Part shown: in pieces, positions 1 through 5,011 of the stretch
Numbering within the stretch: the stretch's first letter is position 1
Layout of the letters: each line of letters begins with the position of its first letter
From: Nitrospirota bacterium
Lineage (GTDB): Bacteria > Nitrospirota > JACRHJ01
Direction: 5' to 3'
Assembly: GCA_021785055.1 (NCBI GenBank)
Contig: JAJYGS010000154.1
Location: 1 to 5,011, forward strand
DNA length: 5,011 nt
Program-made: the position numbers and the translations under genes
Notes under the pieces: generated by a model
The model's database searches: none
The model's input: the letters and a program-made list of their open reading frames with translations, nothing else
Told to the model about the DNA's origin: nothing

Positions 1-165
1 CTTTTCGATGCTTTCTATGGCAAGGAGACTTACCTGCCTGTGCCATTCGGAACTTGCGTGGGCATCGCCCTCTATGCCGAAATTCGCAAGGAACGCCGCG
101 CTGTCCACGTTTTGCTTTCGCATTCCCTTCTTCGCGCTTACACTTACCGCTACCACTATCGCCAA
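1..165 (-). CDS. MOSC-domain protein, N-terminal part (cut by window edge)
   Basis: This is the first 55 codons of a gene that runs off the left edge. The product begins MAIVVAVSVSAKKGMRKQNV and continues with NFGIEGDAHA (28-37) and WHRQVSLLA (41-49). These match the start of small bacterial MOSC proteins, which typically carry a 'V.(S)IS..KG..K' strand followed by 'GI.GDAHAG.WHRQVSLL'. MOSC domains are related to the C-terminal domain of molybdenum-cofactor sulfurase and are thought to carry sulfur or act on molybdenum-cofactor substrates; the conserved Cys of the family would lie beyond the window. I chose the TTG at 165 because AGGGGG sits 7 bases upstream and the family-like first beta strand is then kept. 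GTG at 156 would be too far from that site, and ATG at 123 would lose the strand. An in-frame TAA lies 12 bases before the TTG. The gene follows mltA on the same strand but has its own strong promoter. Family call is firm; the specific function is unknown. Confidence 0.88.
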   Translation of the reverse strand, partial: MAIVVAVSVSAKKGMRKQNVDSAAFLANFGIEGDAHASSEWHRQVSLLAIESIEK

Positions 166-172
166 ATTTCTA

Positions 173-178
173 CCCCCT
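173..178 (-). promoter_or_regulatory. Ribosome binding site of the MOSC gene (decides the TTG start)
   Basis: AGGGGG on the minus strand ends 7 bases before the TTG at 165. The next possible start, GTG at 156, would be 16 bases away, so this site favours the TTG. Confidence 0.65.
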
Positions 179-214
179 TAATTACAAGGCGGAAACAGAA
201 CTTTCCCTACAGGC

Positions 215-242
215 ATTATAGTTGTTTTCCTTTATTTGTCAA
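215..242 (-). promoter_or_regulatory. Consensus sigma70 promoter for the MOSC gene
   Basis: On the minus strand, TTGACA (242-237) is followed after 16 bases by TATAAT (220-215). Both hexamers match the housekeeping consensus at all six positions; the spacer is one base shorter than the ideal 17. Transcription should begin near 207-209, giving a leader of about 43 bases before the TTG. The -35 box starts only about 20 bases after the mltA stop, so the MOSC gene can be expressed independently of the upstream genes. No clear operator is seen around it. Confidence 0.82.
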
Positions 243-262
243 AGGATTTGAGAAACATTGCC

Positions 263-1480
263 CTACCTGGGAGATAAAATAGCGTCCTTCGGTGCAAGGA
301 AATATAATTTCCCGTCCCGTTTCATGAAACCCGCATCCTCTGCGGCCCTGCGCCCGTATCCGAAATAAATATCCACCCTTCCCGGCCCCTTTATGGCCCC
401 TCCCTCGTCCTGCGCCAGAACAAATCTCTTAAACGGCGACCAGCCGGAAGGCTTGTCGTAAGATTTAAAGTCAGGCTCCCCGGTATCCACGAACGCCAGC
501 GCACCCGGAGGGAATATCCCGTTATCCACGGCTATGCTCCTCCCGCCCGTCACCGGCTCGTCAAGGCAGCCGAACGGACCGTCGTCGGATAGCGTGAAGA
601 AGACGTAGCTTTTGTTTTTGTCCAGGATGGAATTCATTTCTCCGGGGTGAGAATGCAGGTAATCCCTGAGCCATTCAAGGGACATATGGCCGCCTTCCGC
701 ACGGCATTTTTTCATAAGAACCGCGCCTATGCTCCTGTATTCCCTGCCGTTTTCACCGGCGTAATTCACATGCTTCCTGGATCCGTCCGGGAATTTAAGC
801 ACCCCTGAGCCCTGCACCTGGAGGAAGAATATGTCCAACGGGTCCCTGCACCATGCTATTTCGAGCCCCTGACCGTCAAGCGCCCCTTCGCGGATTTTGC
901 ATCTCGAATAATACGGCACGAGCATGCCGTTTTCCACCCTGCCGACAAGCGTCCCGTTCAGGTCCGGCCTGAACTCCCCAAGGTCGGCAAGGACAAGGTC
1001 ATACGGCTTTTTATATAACGGGTATTTGAATTCTTTGTCGGGATGAAGGCTCGCCTTGATTTCAGGGCAGTAATATCCGGTAAAGAGGACTCTGCCCCGG
1101 CCATCGCAGCCGGCGGACTCGTATACGTTGAACTTCTCCGTCACGTATTTTTTTACAAGCCTTGCCGACGGACCGGAGAGAAGGAATTCCCTGAAGCCGG
1201 AAAGGGATTTTGCAATGCCCTCCGAGGAATATCTGTCGGTTCCGAATACGATTGTCTTTTGGGGGAGCTTCGAGAAATAATCCACGGAATTCGCGGCGGC
1301 GCGGGCAAGCGAGAAAGGTTCGGAGTCGTCCATGAAGCCGGGATAATCTTTCGGAGCTATCCTGACGAGCGCCGGAGCCGGAGGCCCTCCGGCATTGGGC
1401 CGGGTTAAGGCTTCCGGGCCGGCGCAGGCGGCTGTGAAGACGACGAGCAGGGCGATAAGTAATCTAAACTTAAGCCTCAA
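263..1480 (-). CDS. mltA: Membrane-bound lytic murein transglycosylase A (MltA-type lipoprotein)
   Basis: This 405-residue protein would cleave the MurNAc-GlcNAc bond of peptidoglycan, forming 1,6-anhydromuramyl ends, at the inner face of the outer membrane. Residues 1-18 are a lipoprotein signal peptide with lipobox FTAAC, the lipidated Cys being C19. The next residue is Ala, not Asp, which suggests outer-membrane sorting. The MltA domain includes FTGYYCPE (133-140) and [11 protein letters not shown] (216-226). The C-terminal 3D domain carries RSIAVD (D319), [10 protein letters not shown] (D358) and VDIYFGYG (D370). By motif, D370 corresponds to the catalytic Asp of E. coli MltA. E. coli MltA is about 365 residues, so this one is slightly longer, mainly in a Pro-rich linker after C19. 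The start is TTG at 1480, overlapping the MCP stop as TTGA. It is the only start that keeps the signal peptide, since the next in-frame ATG is codon 50. A weak GGGGAAG lies 8 bases upstream, so translation may depend on coupling to the MCP gene. No terminator is evident after the TAG. Confidence 0.93.
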   Translation of the reverse strand: MRLKFRLLIALLVVFTAACAGPEALTRPNAGGPPAPALVRIAPKDYPGFMDDSEPFSLARAAANSVDYFSKLPQKTIVFGTDRYSSEGIAKSLSGFREFLLSGPSARLVKKYVTEKFNVYESAGCDGRGRVLFTGYYCPEIKASLHPDKEFKYPLYKKPYDLVLADLGEFRPDLNGTLVGRVENGMLVPYYSRCKIREGALDGQGLEIAWCRDPLDIFFLQVQGSGVLKFPDGSRKHVNYAGENGREYRSIGAVLMKKCRAEGGHMSLEWLRDYLHSHPGEMNSILDKNKSYVFFTLSDDGPFGCLDEPVTGGRSIAVDNGIFPPGALAFVDTGEPDFKSYDKPSGWSPFKRFVLAQDEGGAIKGPGRVDIYFGYGRRAAEDAGFMKRDGKLYFLAPKDAILSPR

Positions 1481-3147
1481 ACCTTGAACTTCCCCATCTC
1501 GTCCCGAAGATACACGGCCTGCCTGAGGAGCTTGTCCACCGACTGCTCCATGTCCTTCGATATTTCCGAGTTTTTCTGGGCAATTTCGAGGAACTTCTCC
1601 ATAGAGCTTACCATACCGCCGCTGTCGTCCTTCTGGTTCTTTGTGGCGTTGGCGATAGTCCCGGCGAGGTCGCGCGTGTCCTCAAGGCTTTTTGCGAATT
1701 CCCTTATGCCCCTGGCCTGCTCGTCCATGGCCTTTCTCACTTCCCTGGCTATATCGCTTATCTTCTCGGCGGCGGCGGCTATGAGTTCGCTTCCCCTGGT
1801 CTGCTCCTGCGTGGCCTTCTCTATCTGCTGAACCCGCTCGTGAACGTTAGTTATGGCTCCCGCCACCTGCTGCACGGCATCCACCTGCCTTGTGGTGGCC
1901 TGTTCTATCTCTATCGCGGTCTTCACAGAGCGGTCCGACGACTCTATTATCTTCGCAAGCGCCTCAGCCGCGCCTGAGGCCGTCTTAGTACCCTCGATAA
2001 CCCGCTCCTTCCCGGAGCGCATGGATTTCACCGCCGACAGGGATTCCTCCTGGACGGATTTAATGAGCTTCGCTATCTCGCCCGTGGAAGACGACGTCCG
2101 CTCCGCCAGGTCCTTTATCTCGTTCGCCACGACCGAAAAACCCTTGCCGTGCTCCCCCGCCTGCGCAGCGAGGATCGCCGCATTCAGCGCAAGGAGCGAA
2201 GTCTGGTTCGTTATCTCGTCGATGACCTTTATAATCTTGCCGACCTCGGCAGACCTCCGGCTGAGGCTCTCAATTACATCCGACGCCTGCTCGACGGTTA
2301 CCCTTATCATATCCATAGCTTCCATCGTCTTTGCTATCGCCTCGTTCCCGAGCGTATCGGCGTCATGGGAAACCTCCTGCGAAAGCATTGCCGACGTCTT
2401 CGCCTTGCCTTCGACTTCCCTGATCATGACGTGTATGCGTCCTATCCCGTCGGCGGTTTTGGATGCAAGCTCGGAGAGCACCATCACGTTATCCGCCACT
2501 TCCTTTATGGACATGTTCATCTCTGAAATAGACGACGAAGCCTCCTCGACATGGCTCGAAAGATCGGCCGTGCTCTCCGCAACGACGTCCACCTGCGCGG
2601 CCATTTCCGTAACCGTCGCGGAACTGTCCGAGGATGTGATGTTCAGGCTTTCGGCGCTGCCTGCTATATCCTGGACAGACCTGTCCATCCGCTCCAGCGC
2701 CCTGAAGTTCCCGTTGGTCGCCTCCTCCTGCTCCCTGGCGCCGGAGGCGAATACATCAGTCTTATTCCGTATATCTTCCGTAAGCCCAAGCAGCAGCTTC
2801 GAGTTCTCACCGGCGTGAACAACAAGATCCTGAAGTCTCTCCATGAATATATTTATATATCTCGCGACCTCTCCAAGCTCGTCATTGCTCTTGAAATCAA
2901 GCCTCTGGGTCAGGTCGGCATCGCTCCCGGCCATACTGCTCATAATATCCTTCATGCGGTGCAGAGGCCGCAGGACAAGCCTGTTGAAGCTGTACATCAT
3001 TACGAAAAGGCTTGCAATAGCGAGCGCCGCCGTGACCGGGAGTATCCAGGAAGGATGACTGTTCGTCAGATATGAGAAGGCGCCGACCCATATAACCATC
3101 AGCACGACAACCACGACTCCAAGCTTGTTCCTCAGCCCTTTTATCAT
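1477..3147 (-). CDS. Methyl-accepting chemotaxis protein without a periplasmic sensor domain
   Basis: This 556-residue receptor is expected to sit in the inner membrane and control a CheA kinase through CheW. TM1 is about residues 9-27 and TM2 about 34-54. Only some six residues (TNSHPS) lie between them, so there is no extracytoplasmic ligand domain. A HAMP domain follows (about 55-108, conserved P61 and DELGE at 89-93). The rest is a long helical coiled-coil hairpin whose tip spans about 301-351, with [20 protein letters not shown] and then [13 protein letters not shown]. Arms on either side of the tip are of similar length, about 220-230 residues, which indicates one of the long MCP classes. 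Relative to E. coli Tsr, tip positions E385 and R388 are L326 and Q329 here, while N381 and E391 are kept. There is no C-terminal NWETF-like CheR/CheB tether. ATG at 3147 is preferred over GTG at 3153 because GGGAGGA lies 6 bases before the ATG and abuts the GTG. The ATG overlaps the mtnA stop. Ligand and pathway cannot be told from sequence. Confidence 0.94.
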   Translation of the reverse strand: MIKGLRNKLGVVVVVLMVIWVGAFSYLTNSHPSWILPVTAALAIASLFVMMYSFNRLVLRPLHRMKDIMSSMAGSDADLTQRLDFKSNDELGEVARYINIFMERLQDLVVHAGENSKLLLGLTEDIRNKTDVFASGAREQEEATNGNFRALERMDRSVQDIAGSAESLNITSSDSSATVTEMAAQVDVVAESTADLSSHVEEASSSISEMNMSIKEVADNVMVLSELASKTADGIGRIHVMIREVEGKAKTSAMLSQEVSHDADTLGNEAIAKTMEAMDMIRVTVEQASDVIESLSRRSAEVGKIIKVIDEITNQTSLLALNAAILAAQAGEHGKGFSVVANEIKDLAERTSSSTGEIAKLIKSVQEESLSAVKSMRSGKERVIEGTKTASGAAEALAKIIESSDRSVKTAIEIEQATTRQVDAVQQVAGAITNVHERVQQIEKATQEQTRGSELIAAAAEKISDIAREVRKAMDEQARGIREFAKSLEDTRDLAGTIANATKNQKDDSGGMVSSMEKFLEIAQKNSEISKDMEQSVDKLLRQAVYLRDEMGKFKV

Positions 3148-4220
3148 GGGCACTCCTCCCGATTAATCCGGACCTTGTCCAGGTCCACTCCCTCTTCCCC
3201 GAGCTTCCTTATATCCCTTGGCCTGAAGGCCCCTTTCTCGGTTATAATGGCGGTTATGTACCTTGCAGGGGTCACGTCGAAGGCCGGATTTTTTACCTGG
3301 ACGCCCTTGGGGGCTATGCAAAGACTCCCGCAGACGTCGGTAACCTCGCATGGGTGCCGCTCTTCGATTGGAATATGCTCGCCCGATGGCATGGAAAGGT
3401 CTATCGTCGAGGTCGGGGCCGCGACATAAAAAGGCAGTCCGTGCTCCTTGCAGAGAACGGCGACGGTATAGGTGCCTATTTTATTCGCCACGTCGCCGTT
3501 TCGCACCGTCCTGTCCGTCCCTACAATGGCAAGGTCAATCTCGCCTTTTTGCATAAAATAACCGGCCATGTTGTCCGTTATGAGCGTTACGTCTATCCCG
3601 TCCTGCATAAGCTCCCAGGCGGTCAGACGCGCGCCCTGGAGCACCGGCCTCGTCTCGTCCGCGAACACCTTTATCCTCTTTCCCTGCTCCACGGCCACGC
3701 GTATCGGCGCCGTCGCCGTGCCGTAGCCTCCCGTGGCAAGGGAACCCGCGTTGCAGTGCGTGAGCACCGTATCTCCGTCGCGGATGAAACCGGCTCCAAA
3801 CTTTCCTATGGCCCGGTTAATTTTTATGTCCTCTTCCAGAACCTTACAGGCCTCGCGGACGAGAAGCTCCTTTATTTTCGCCACGCCTTCATCGCGGTGC
3901 AGGGCGGCAAAGCGCTTCATCCTGTCTATTGCCCAGAAGAGATTTACGGCTGTAGGCCTCTGGGCGGCAAGGTGGTCGCATGCAGGCATAAGTTTACCGT
4001 AAAAACTGTCGAAATCCTTCGCCTTTATATCCCTTGCCGCGAGCGCGACTCCCATAGCCGCGGCAATACCGATGGCGGGCGCGCCGCGTATCCACAGCTC
4101 CTTGATGCCCCTTGCCACGGTTTTGTAATCAGCGCAGTCAACGTAAATGATCTCGCCAGGAAGCTTCGTCTGGTCGAGCATGAGGACCTTCCCGTCTTTC
4201 CACTCTATAGCCGGTATCAT
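3144..4220 (-). CDS. mtnA: S-methyl-5-thioribose-1-phosphate isomerase
   Basis: The 358-residue product is a cytoplasmic aldose-ketose isomerase. It converts 5-methylthioribose 1-phosphate to 5-methylthioribulose 1-phosphate in methionine salvage from methylthioadenosine. It belongs to the eIF2B-alpha-like family and has the usual length. Visible signatures are [17 protein letters not shown] (5-21), RGAPAIG (45-51), [10 protein letters not shown] (88-97), [16 protein letters not shown] (154-169) with the catalytic Cys at C156, and [19 protein letters not shown] (233-251) with the catalytic Asp at D236. [11 protein letters not shown] (320-330) near the end is also typical. A TTG at 4229 would add three residues, but GAGGG abuts it, whereas the ATG at 4220 is 9 bases from GAGGG and gives the family-like start MIPAIEW. 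The gene heads the minus-strand set and its TGA overlaps the MCP ATG. No mtnP, mtnK or mtnB neighbour is present, so the rest of the pathway must be elsewhere or replaced; related isomerases also serve MTA shunts or 5-deoxyribose use. Confidence 0.96.
   Translation of the reverse strand: MIPAIEWKDGKVLMLDQTKLPGEIIYVDCADYKTVARGIKELWIRGAPAIGIAAAMGVALAARDIKAKDFDSFYGKLMPACDHLAAQRPTAVNLFWAIDRMKRFAALHRDEGVAKIKELLVREACKVLEEDIKINRAIGKFGAGFIRDGDTVLTHCNAGSLATGGYGTATAPIRVAVEQGKRIKVFADETRPVLQGARLTAWELMQDGIDVTLITDNMAGYFMQKGEIDLAIVGTDRTVRNGDVANKIGTYTVAVLCKEHGLPFYVAAPTSTIDLSMPSGEHIPIEERHPCEVTDVCGSLCIAPKGVQVKNPAFDVTPARYITAIITEKGAFRPRDIRKLGEEGVDLDKVRINREECP
3154..3160 (-). promoter_or_regulatory. Ribosome binding site of the MCP gene (decides the ATG start)
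   Basis: GGGAGGA on the minus strand lies inside the last codons of mtnA. It is 6 bases from the ATG at 3147 but directly touches the GTG at 3153, so the ATG is the likely start. A strong site within the upstream gene fits re-initiation at the ATGA overlap. Confidence 0.8.
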
Positions 4221-4229
4221 ATTATGCAA

Positions 4230-4234
4230 CCCTC
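4230..4234 (-). promoter_or_regulatory. Ribosome binding site of mtnA (decides the ATG start)
   Basis: GAGGG on the minus strand is 9 bases before the ATG at 4220 and immediately adjacent to the alternative TTG at 4229. The spacing supports the ATG. Confidence 0.6.
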
Positions 4235-4261
4235 ATTTTGTAAAGTTTCAGGACATGTCGC

Positions 4262-4291
4262 ATTTTAACCTTCCCGTCCGTAATTTGTCAA
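4262..4291 (-). promoter_or_regulatory. Probable sigma70 promoter of mtnA and its operon
   Basis: On the minus strand a perfect TTGACA (4291-4286) is followed after 18 bases by TAAAAT (4267-4262), which matches five of six consensus -10 positions. Expected transcription start is near 4255, giving a leader of only about 35 bases. That is too short for a SAM-type riboswitch, and I see no riboswitch-like structure. Confidence 0.7.
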
Positions 4292-4308
4292 TAGAACAAC
4301 ATAAACCG

Positions 4309-4337
4309 TTGCGTTTGTGTTTTTTCGCTGATATACT
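4309..4337 (+). promoter_or_regulatory. Probable extended -10 sigma70 promoter of the Met-rich protein gene
   Basis: TTGCGT (4309-4314, three of six consensus positions) is followed after 17 bases by TATACT (4332-4337, five of six). A TG one base upstream of the -10 (4329-4330) makes it an extended -10 element, which can compensate for a weak -35. Predicted start near 4344 leaves a leader of about 58 bases. The -35 boxes of this and the mtnA promoter are about 17 bases apart, back to back, so one regulator could affect both. Confidence 0.55.
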
Positions 4338-4389
4338 TGTCGGAGCGAATCAGGTTATTCCCAATCCCCTTTTTCAGGAGAATAAAGAC

Positions 4390-4396
4390 AAGGAGG
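4390..4396 (+). promoter_or_regulatory. Strong ribosome binding site of the Met-rich protein gene
   Basis: AAGGAGG is nearly the full Shine-Dalgarno consensus and is 5 bases before the ATG at 4402. It supports translation of this reading frame and fixes its start. Confidence 0.85.
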
Positions 4397-4401
4397 CACG
4401 G

Positions 4402-5011
4402 ATGAAAGTATTTGCACTGCAACTTTTATGCGTAATCTCTCTATTTTTTACAGCCTTCCCCGCGGCGGCTGACATGGCCGCGCAGAAAGGCGCAATGCCC
4501 GCAGCCTGCAATATGAATTCGCAGACCTGCAACTGCGGCGACAAATGCGTCTGCGGAAACTGCCGCAAAACCGGGGCAGGCAGGGGGCCGATGATGGGCA
4601 TGACGGGCGGAATGCGCGGACGCATGATGGGCATGGACGGCATGGGTATGATGAAGTGCAGGATGTGCCATACGCCGGGAGGCTCCTATGGCATGGGCGG
4701 CATGATGGGCCAGCGCATGGGAATGATGGGCATGATGGGCTCTCCCATGATGAGGTCTTTGAAGACGCCGGATTATTATCTCGACCGTCGGGACACGCTG
4801 AACCTGACAGACGACCAGGTAGAGAAGCTTGCGAAGCTTAAAAGCGAGCTCAGGGAAGAAGCTATTATGAAAGGCGCAACCGTGATGGTTCTGGAGCTTC
4901 AGCTCTCGGATATTATATCCAATGCCGGTTTCAAGCTCTCCGATGCGGATGCGAAACTTAAACAGATAGAGGCCGCGCGGCTGAAACTTCGCATGACGGT
5001 TATCACGCCCG
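4402..5011 (+). CDS. Exported Cys/Met-rich Spy/CpxP-like protein, partial (3' end cut off)
   Basis: The frame is open from ATG 4402 to the right edge (203 codons seen). Residues 1-23 look like a Sec signal peptide with cleavage after PAAA, so the mature protein should be periplasmic. It has three parts. Residues 36-54 hold six Cys, ending in CNCGDKCVCGNC (43-54), a metallothionein-like spacing. Residues 64-117 form a Met/Gly-rich tract with 21 Met in patterns such as MMGM, interrupted by KCRMCH (85-90), which is a CxxCH haem-c consensus. From about 123 on the protein is charged and helical, with LTDDQ at 135-139 resembling the LTxxQ motif of Spy/CpxP periplasmic chaperones and metal-resistance sensors. 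Met and Cys ligands suggest binding of copper or a similar soft metal; this is inference. A strong Shine-Dalgarno and a plausible promoter precede it, divergent from mtnA. The C-terminal part and any downstream genes are unseen. The Spy/CpxP assignment rests on the helical segment and one motif. Confidence 0.85.
   Translation, partial: MKVFALQLLCVISLFFTAFPAAADMAAQKGAMPAACNMNSQTCNCGDKCVCGNCRKTGAGRGPMMGMTGGMRGRMMGMDGMGMMKCRMCHTPGGSYGMGGMMGQRMGMMGMMGSPMMRSLKTPDYYLDRRDTLNLTDDQVEKLAKLKSELREEAIMKGATVMVLELQLSDIISNAGFKLSDADAKLKQIEAARLKLRMTVITP
4591..4752 (+). repeat. Low-complexity Met/Gly codon repeats inside the exported protein gene
   Basis: The segment encoding residues 64-117 repeats the word ATGATGGGC and close variants (for example GGCATG and ATGGGAATG) many times in the same reading frame. 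Codons for Met and Gly alternate as MMG and MGM units, with Arg and a CxxCH insertion between blocks. The repeat is imperfect, and its function is probably at the protein level (soft-metal ligands). The DNA could also vary in length by slippage or recombination. Confidence 0.75.

Larger units (their letters stand above)
263..4220 (-). other. Predicted three-gene operon mtnA-MCP-mltA
   Basis: The three minus-strand genes are joined by 4-base overlaps: ATGA at 3147-3144 and TTGA at 1480-1477. Such overlaps usually mean one transcript and coupled translation. A promoter lies before mtnA, and none is evident at the junctions, which are fully coding. The downstream MOSC gene has its own promoter but no clear terminator separates it, so read-through is possible. 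Confidence 0.8.

Noticed and set aside
191..206. Small inverted repeat GGAAA/TTTCC in the MOSC leader
   Set aside because: The stem is only five mostly A-T pairs with a six-base loop and no U-tract. It is too weak to call a terminator or a regulatory hairpin.
40..282. Plus-strand 80-codon open frame at the left end
   Set aside because: It runs across the opposite-strand MOSC gene, its consensus promoter and the mltA 3' end, and the product has no family features.
1853..2818. Plus-strand open frame of 321 codons opposite the MCP gene
   Set aside because: It lies wholly antisense to a clear MCP gene, is rich in Ser/Ala/Ile from reversed coiled-coil codons, and resembles no family I recognise. 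Long antisense frames are expected opposite such coding sequence.
4221..4255. Possible SAM or other riboswitch before mtnA
   Set aside because: The leader from the predicted transcription start is about 35 bases and shows no paired helices or terminator, so there is no room for a known riboswitch class of this pathway.
3354..4268. Plus-strand open frame of 304 codons opposite mtnA
   Set aside because: Antisense to a well-conserved enzyme gene whose catalytic motifs are intact. The product is Arg/His/Tyr-rich with no recognisable domain and no convincing ribosome site.
4285..4299. Short inverted repeat TTGT...ACAA overlapping the mtnA -35 box
   Set aside because: Arms of four bases around a seven-base centre are expected by chance in AT-rich intergenic DNA; not enough to call an operator.
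4374..4671. Minus-strand frames of 76 and 89 codons (Pro/Met/Ile- or His/Ala-rich)
   Set aside because: They are the reverse reading of the repetitive Met/Gly and Cys codons of the exported protein gene, which has the proper Shine-Dalgarno, promoter and signal peptide.

Overview
The window reads as chromosomal DNA from a Gram-negative, probably motile bacterium. It encodes an outer-membrane-type lipoprotein lytic transglycosylase, a membrane chemotaxis receptor and an exported Spy/CpxP-like protein. The style (moderately GC-rich, many ATA and AGG codons, TTG starts, a long MCP with an [17 protein letters not shown] tip) would fit a deltaproteobacterial/Desulfobacterota or Nitrospirota lineage. 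That placement is inferred from resemblance only, and nothing here fixes the taxon.

Layout: four genes lie on the minus strand and one on the plus strand. Reading the minus strand from right to left, mtnA (methylthioribose-1-phosphate isomerase, 4220-3144) overlaps an MCP gene (3147-1477) by an ATGA. The MCP gene overlaps an mltA-type lipoprotein gene (1480-263) by a TTGA. These three form a tight unit that probably starts from a sigma70-like promoter at 4262-4291. After about 97 bases comes the 5' part of a MOSC-domain gene (165 down to the window edge). It is preceded by a consensus TTGACA-N16-TATAAT promoter and starts at TTG.

On the plus strand, divergent from mtnA, a gene starts at 4402 and runs off the right edge. 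It encodes an exported protein with a Cys-rich cluster, a Met/Gly-rich tract containing a CxxCH motif, and then a helical Spy/CpxP-like segment with an LTxxQ motif. Its probable promoter (extended -10) lies back to back with the mtnA promoter in the 181-base intergenic region.

Functional links: overlapping reading frames make co-expression of mtnA, the receptor and MltA likely, but no known pathway joins methionine salvage, chemotaxis and cell-wall turnover. The combination may only reflect operon packing. The plus-strand protein is the least ordinary item: its Cys and Met ligands suggest periplasmic handling of soft metals such as copper, possibly with a haem. I see no tRNA, rRNA, CRISPR, insertion sequence or convincing intrinsic terminator. 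No stretch over 300 bases lacks a gene.
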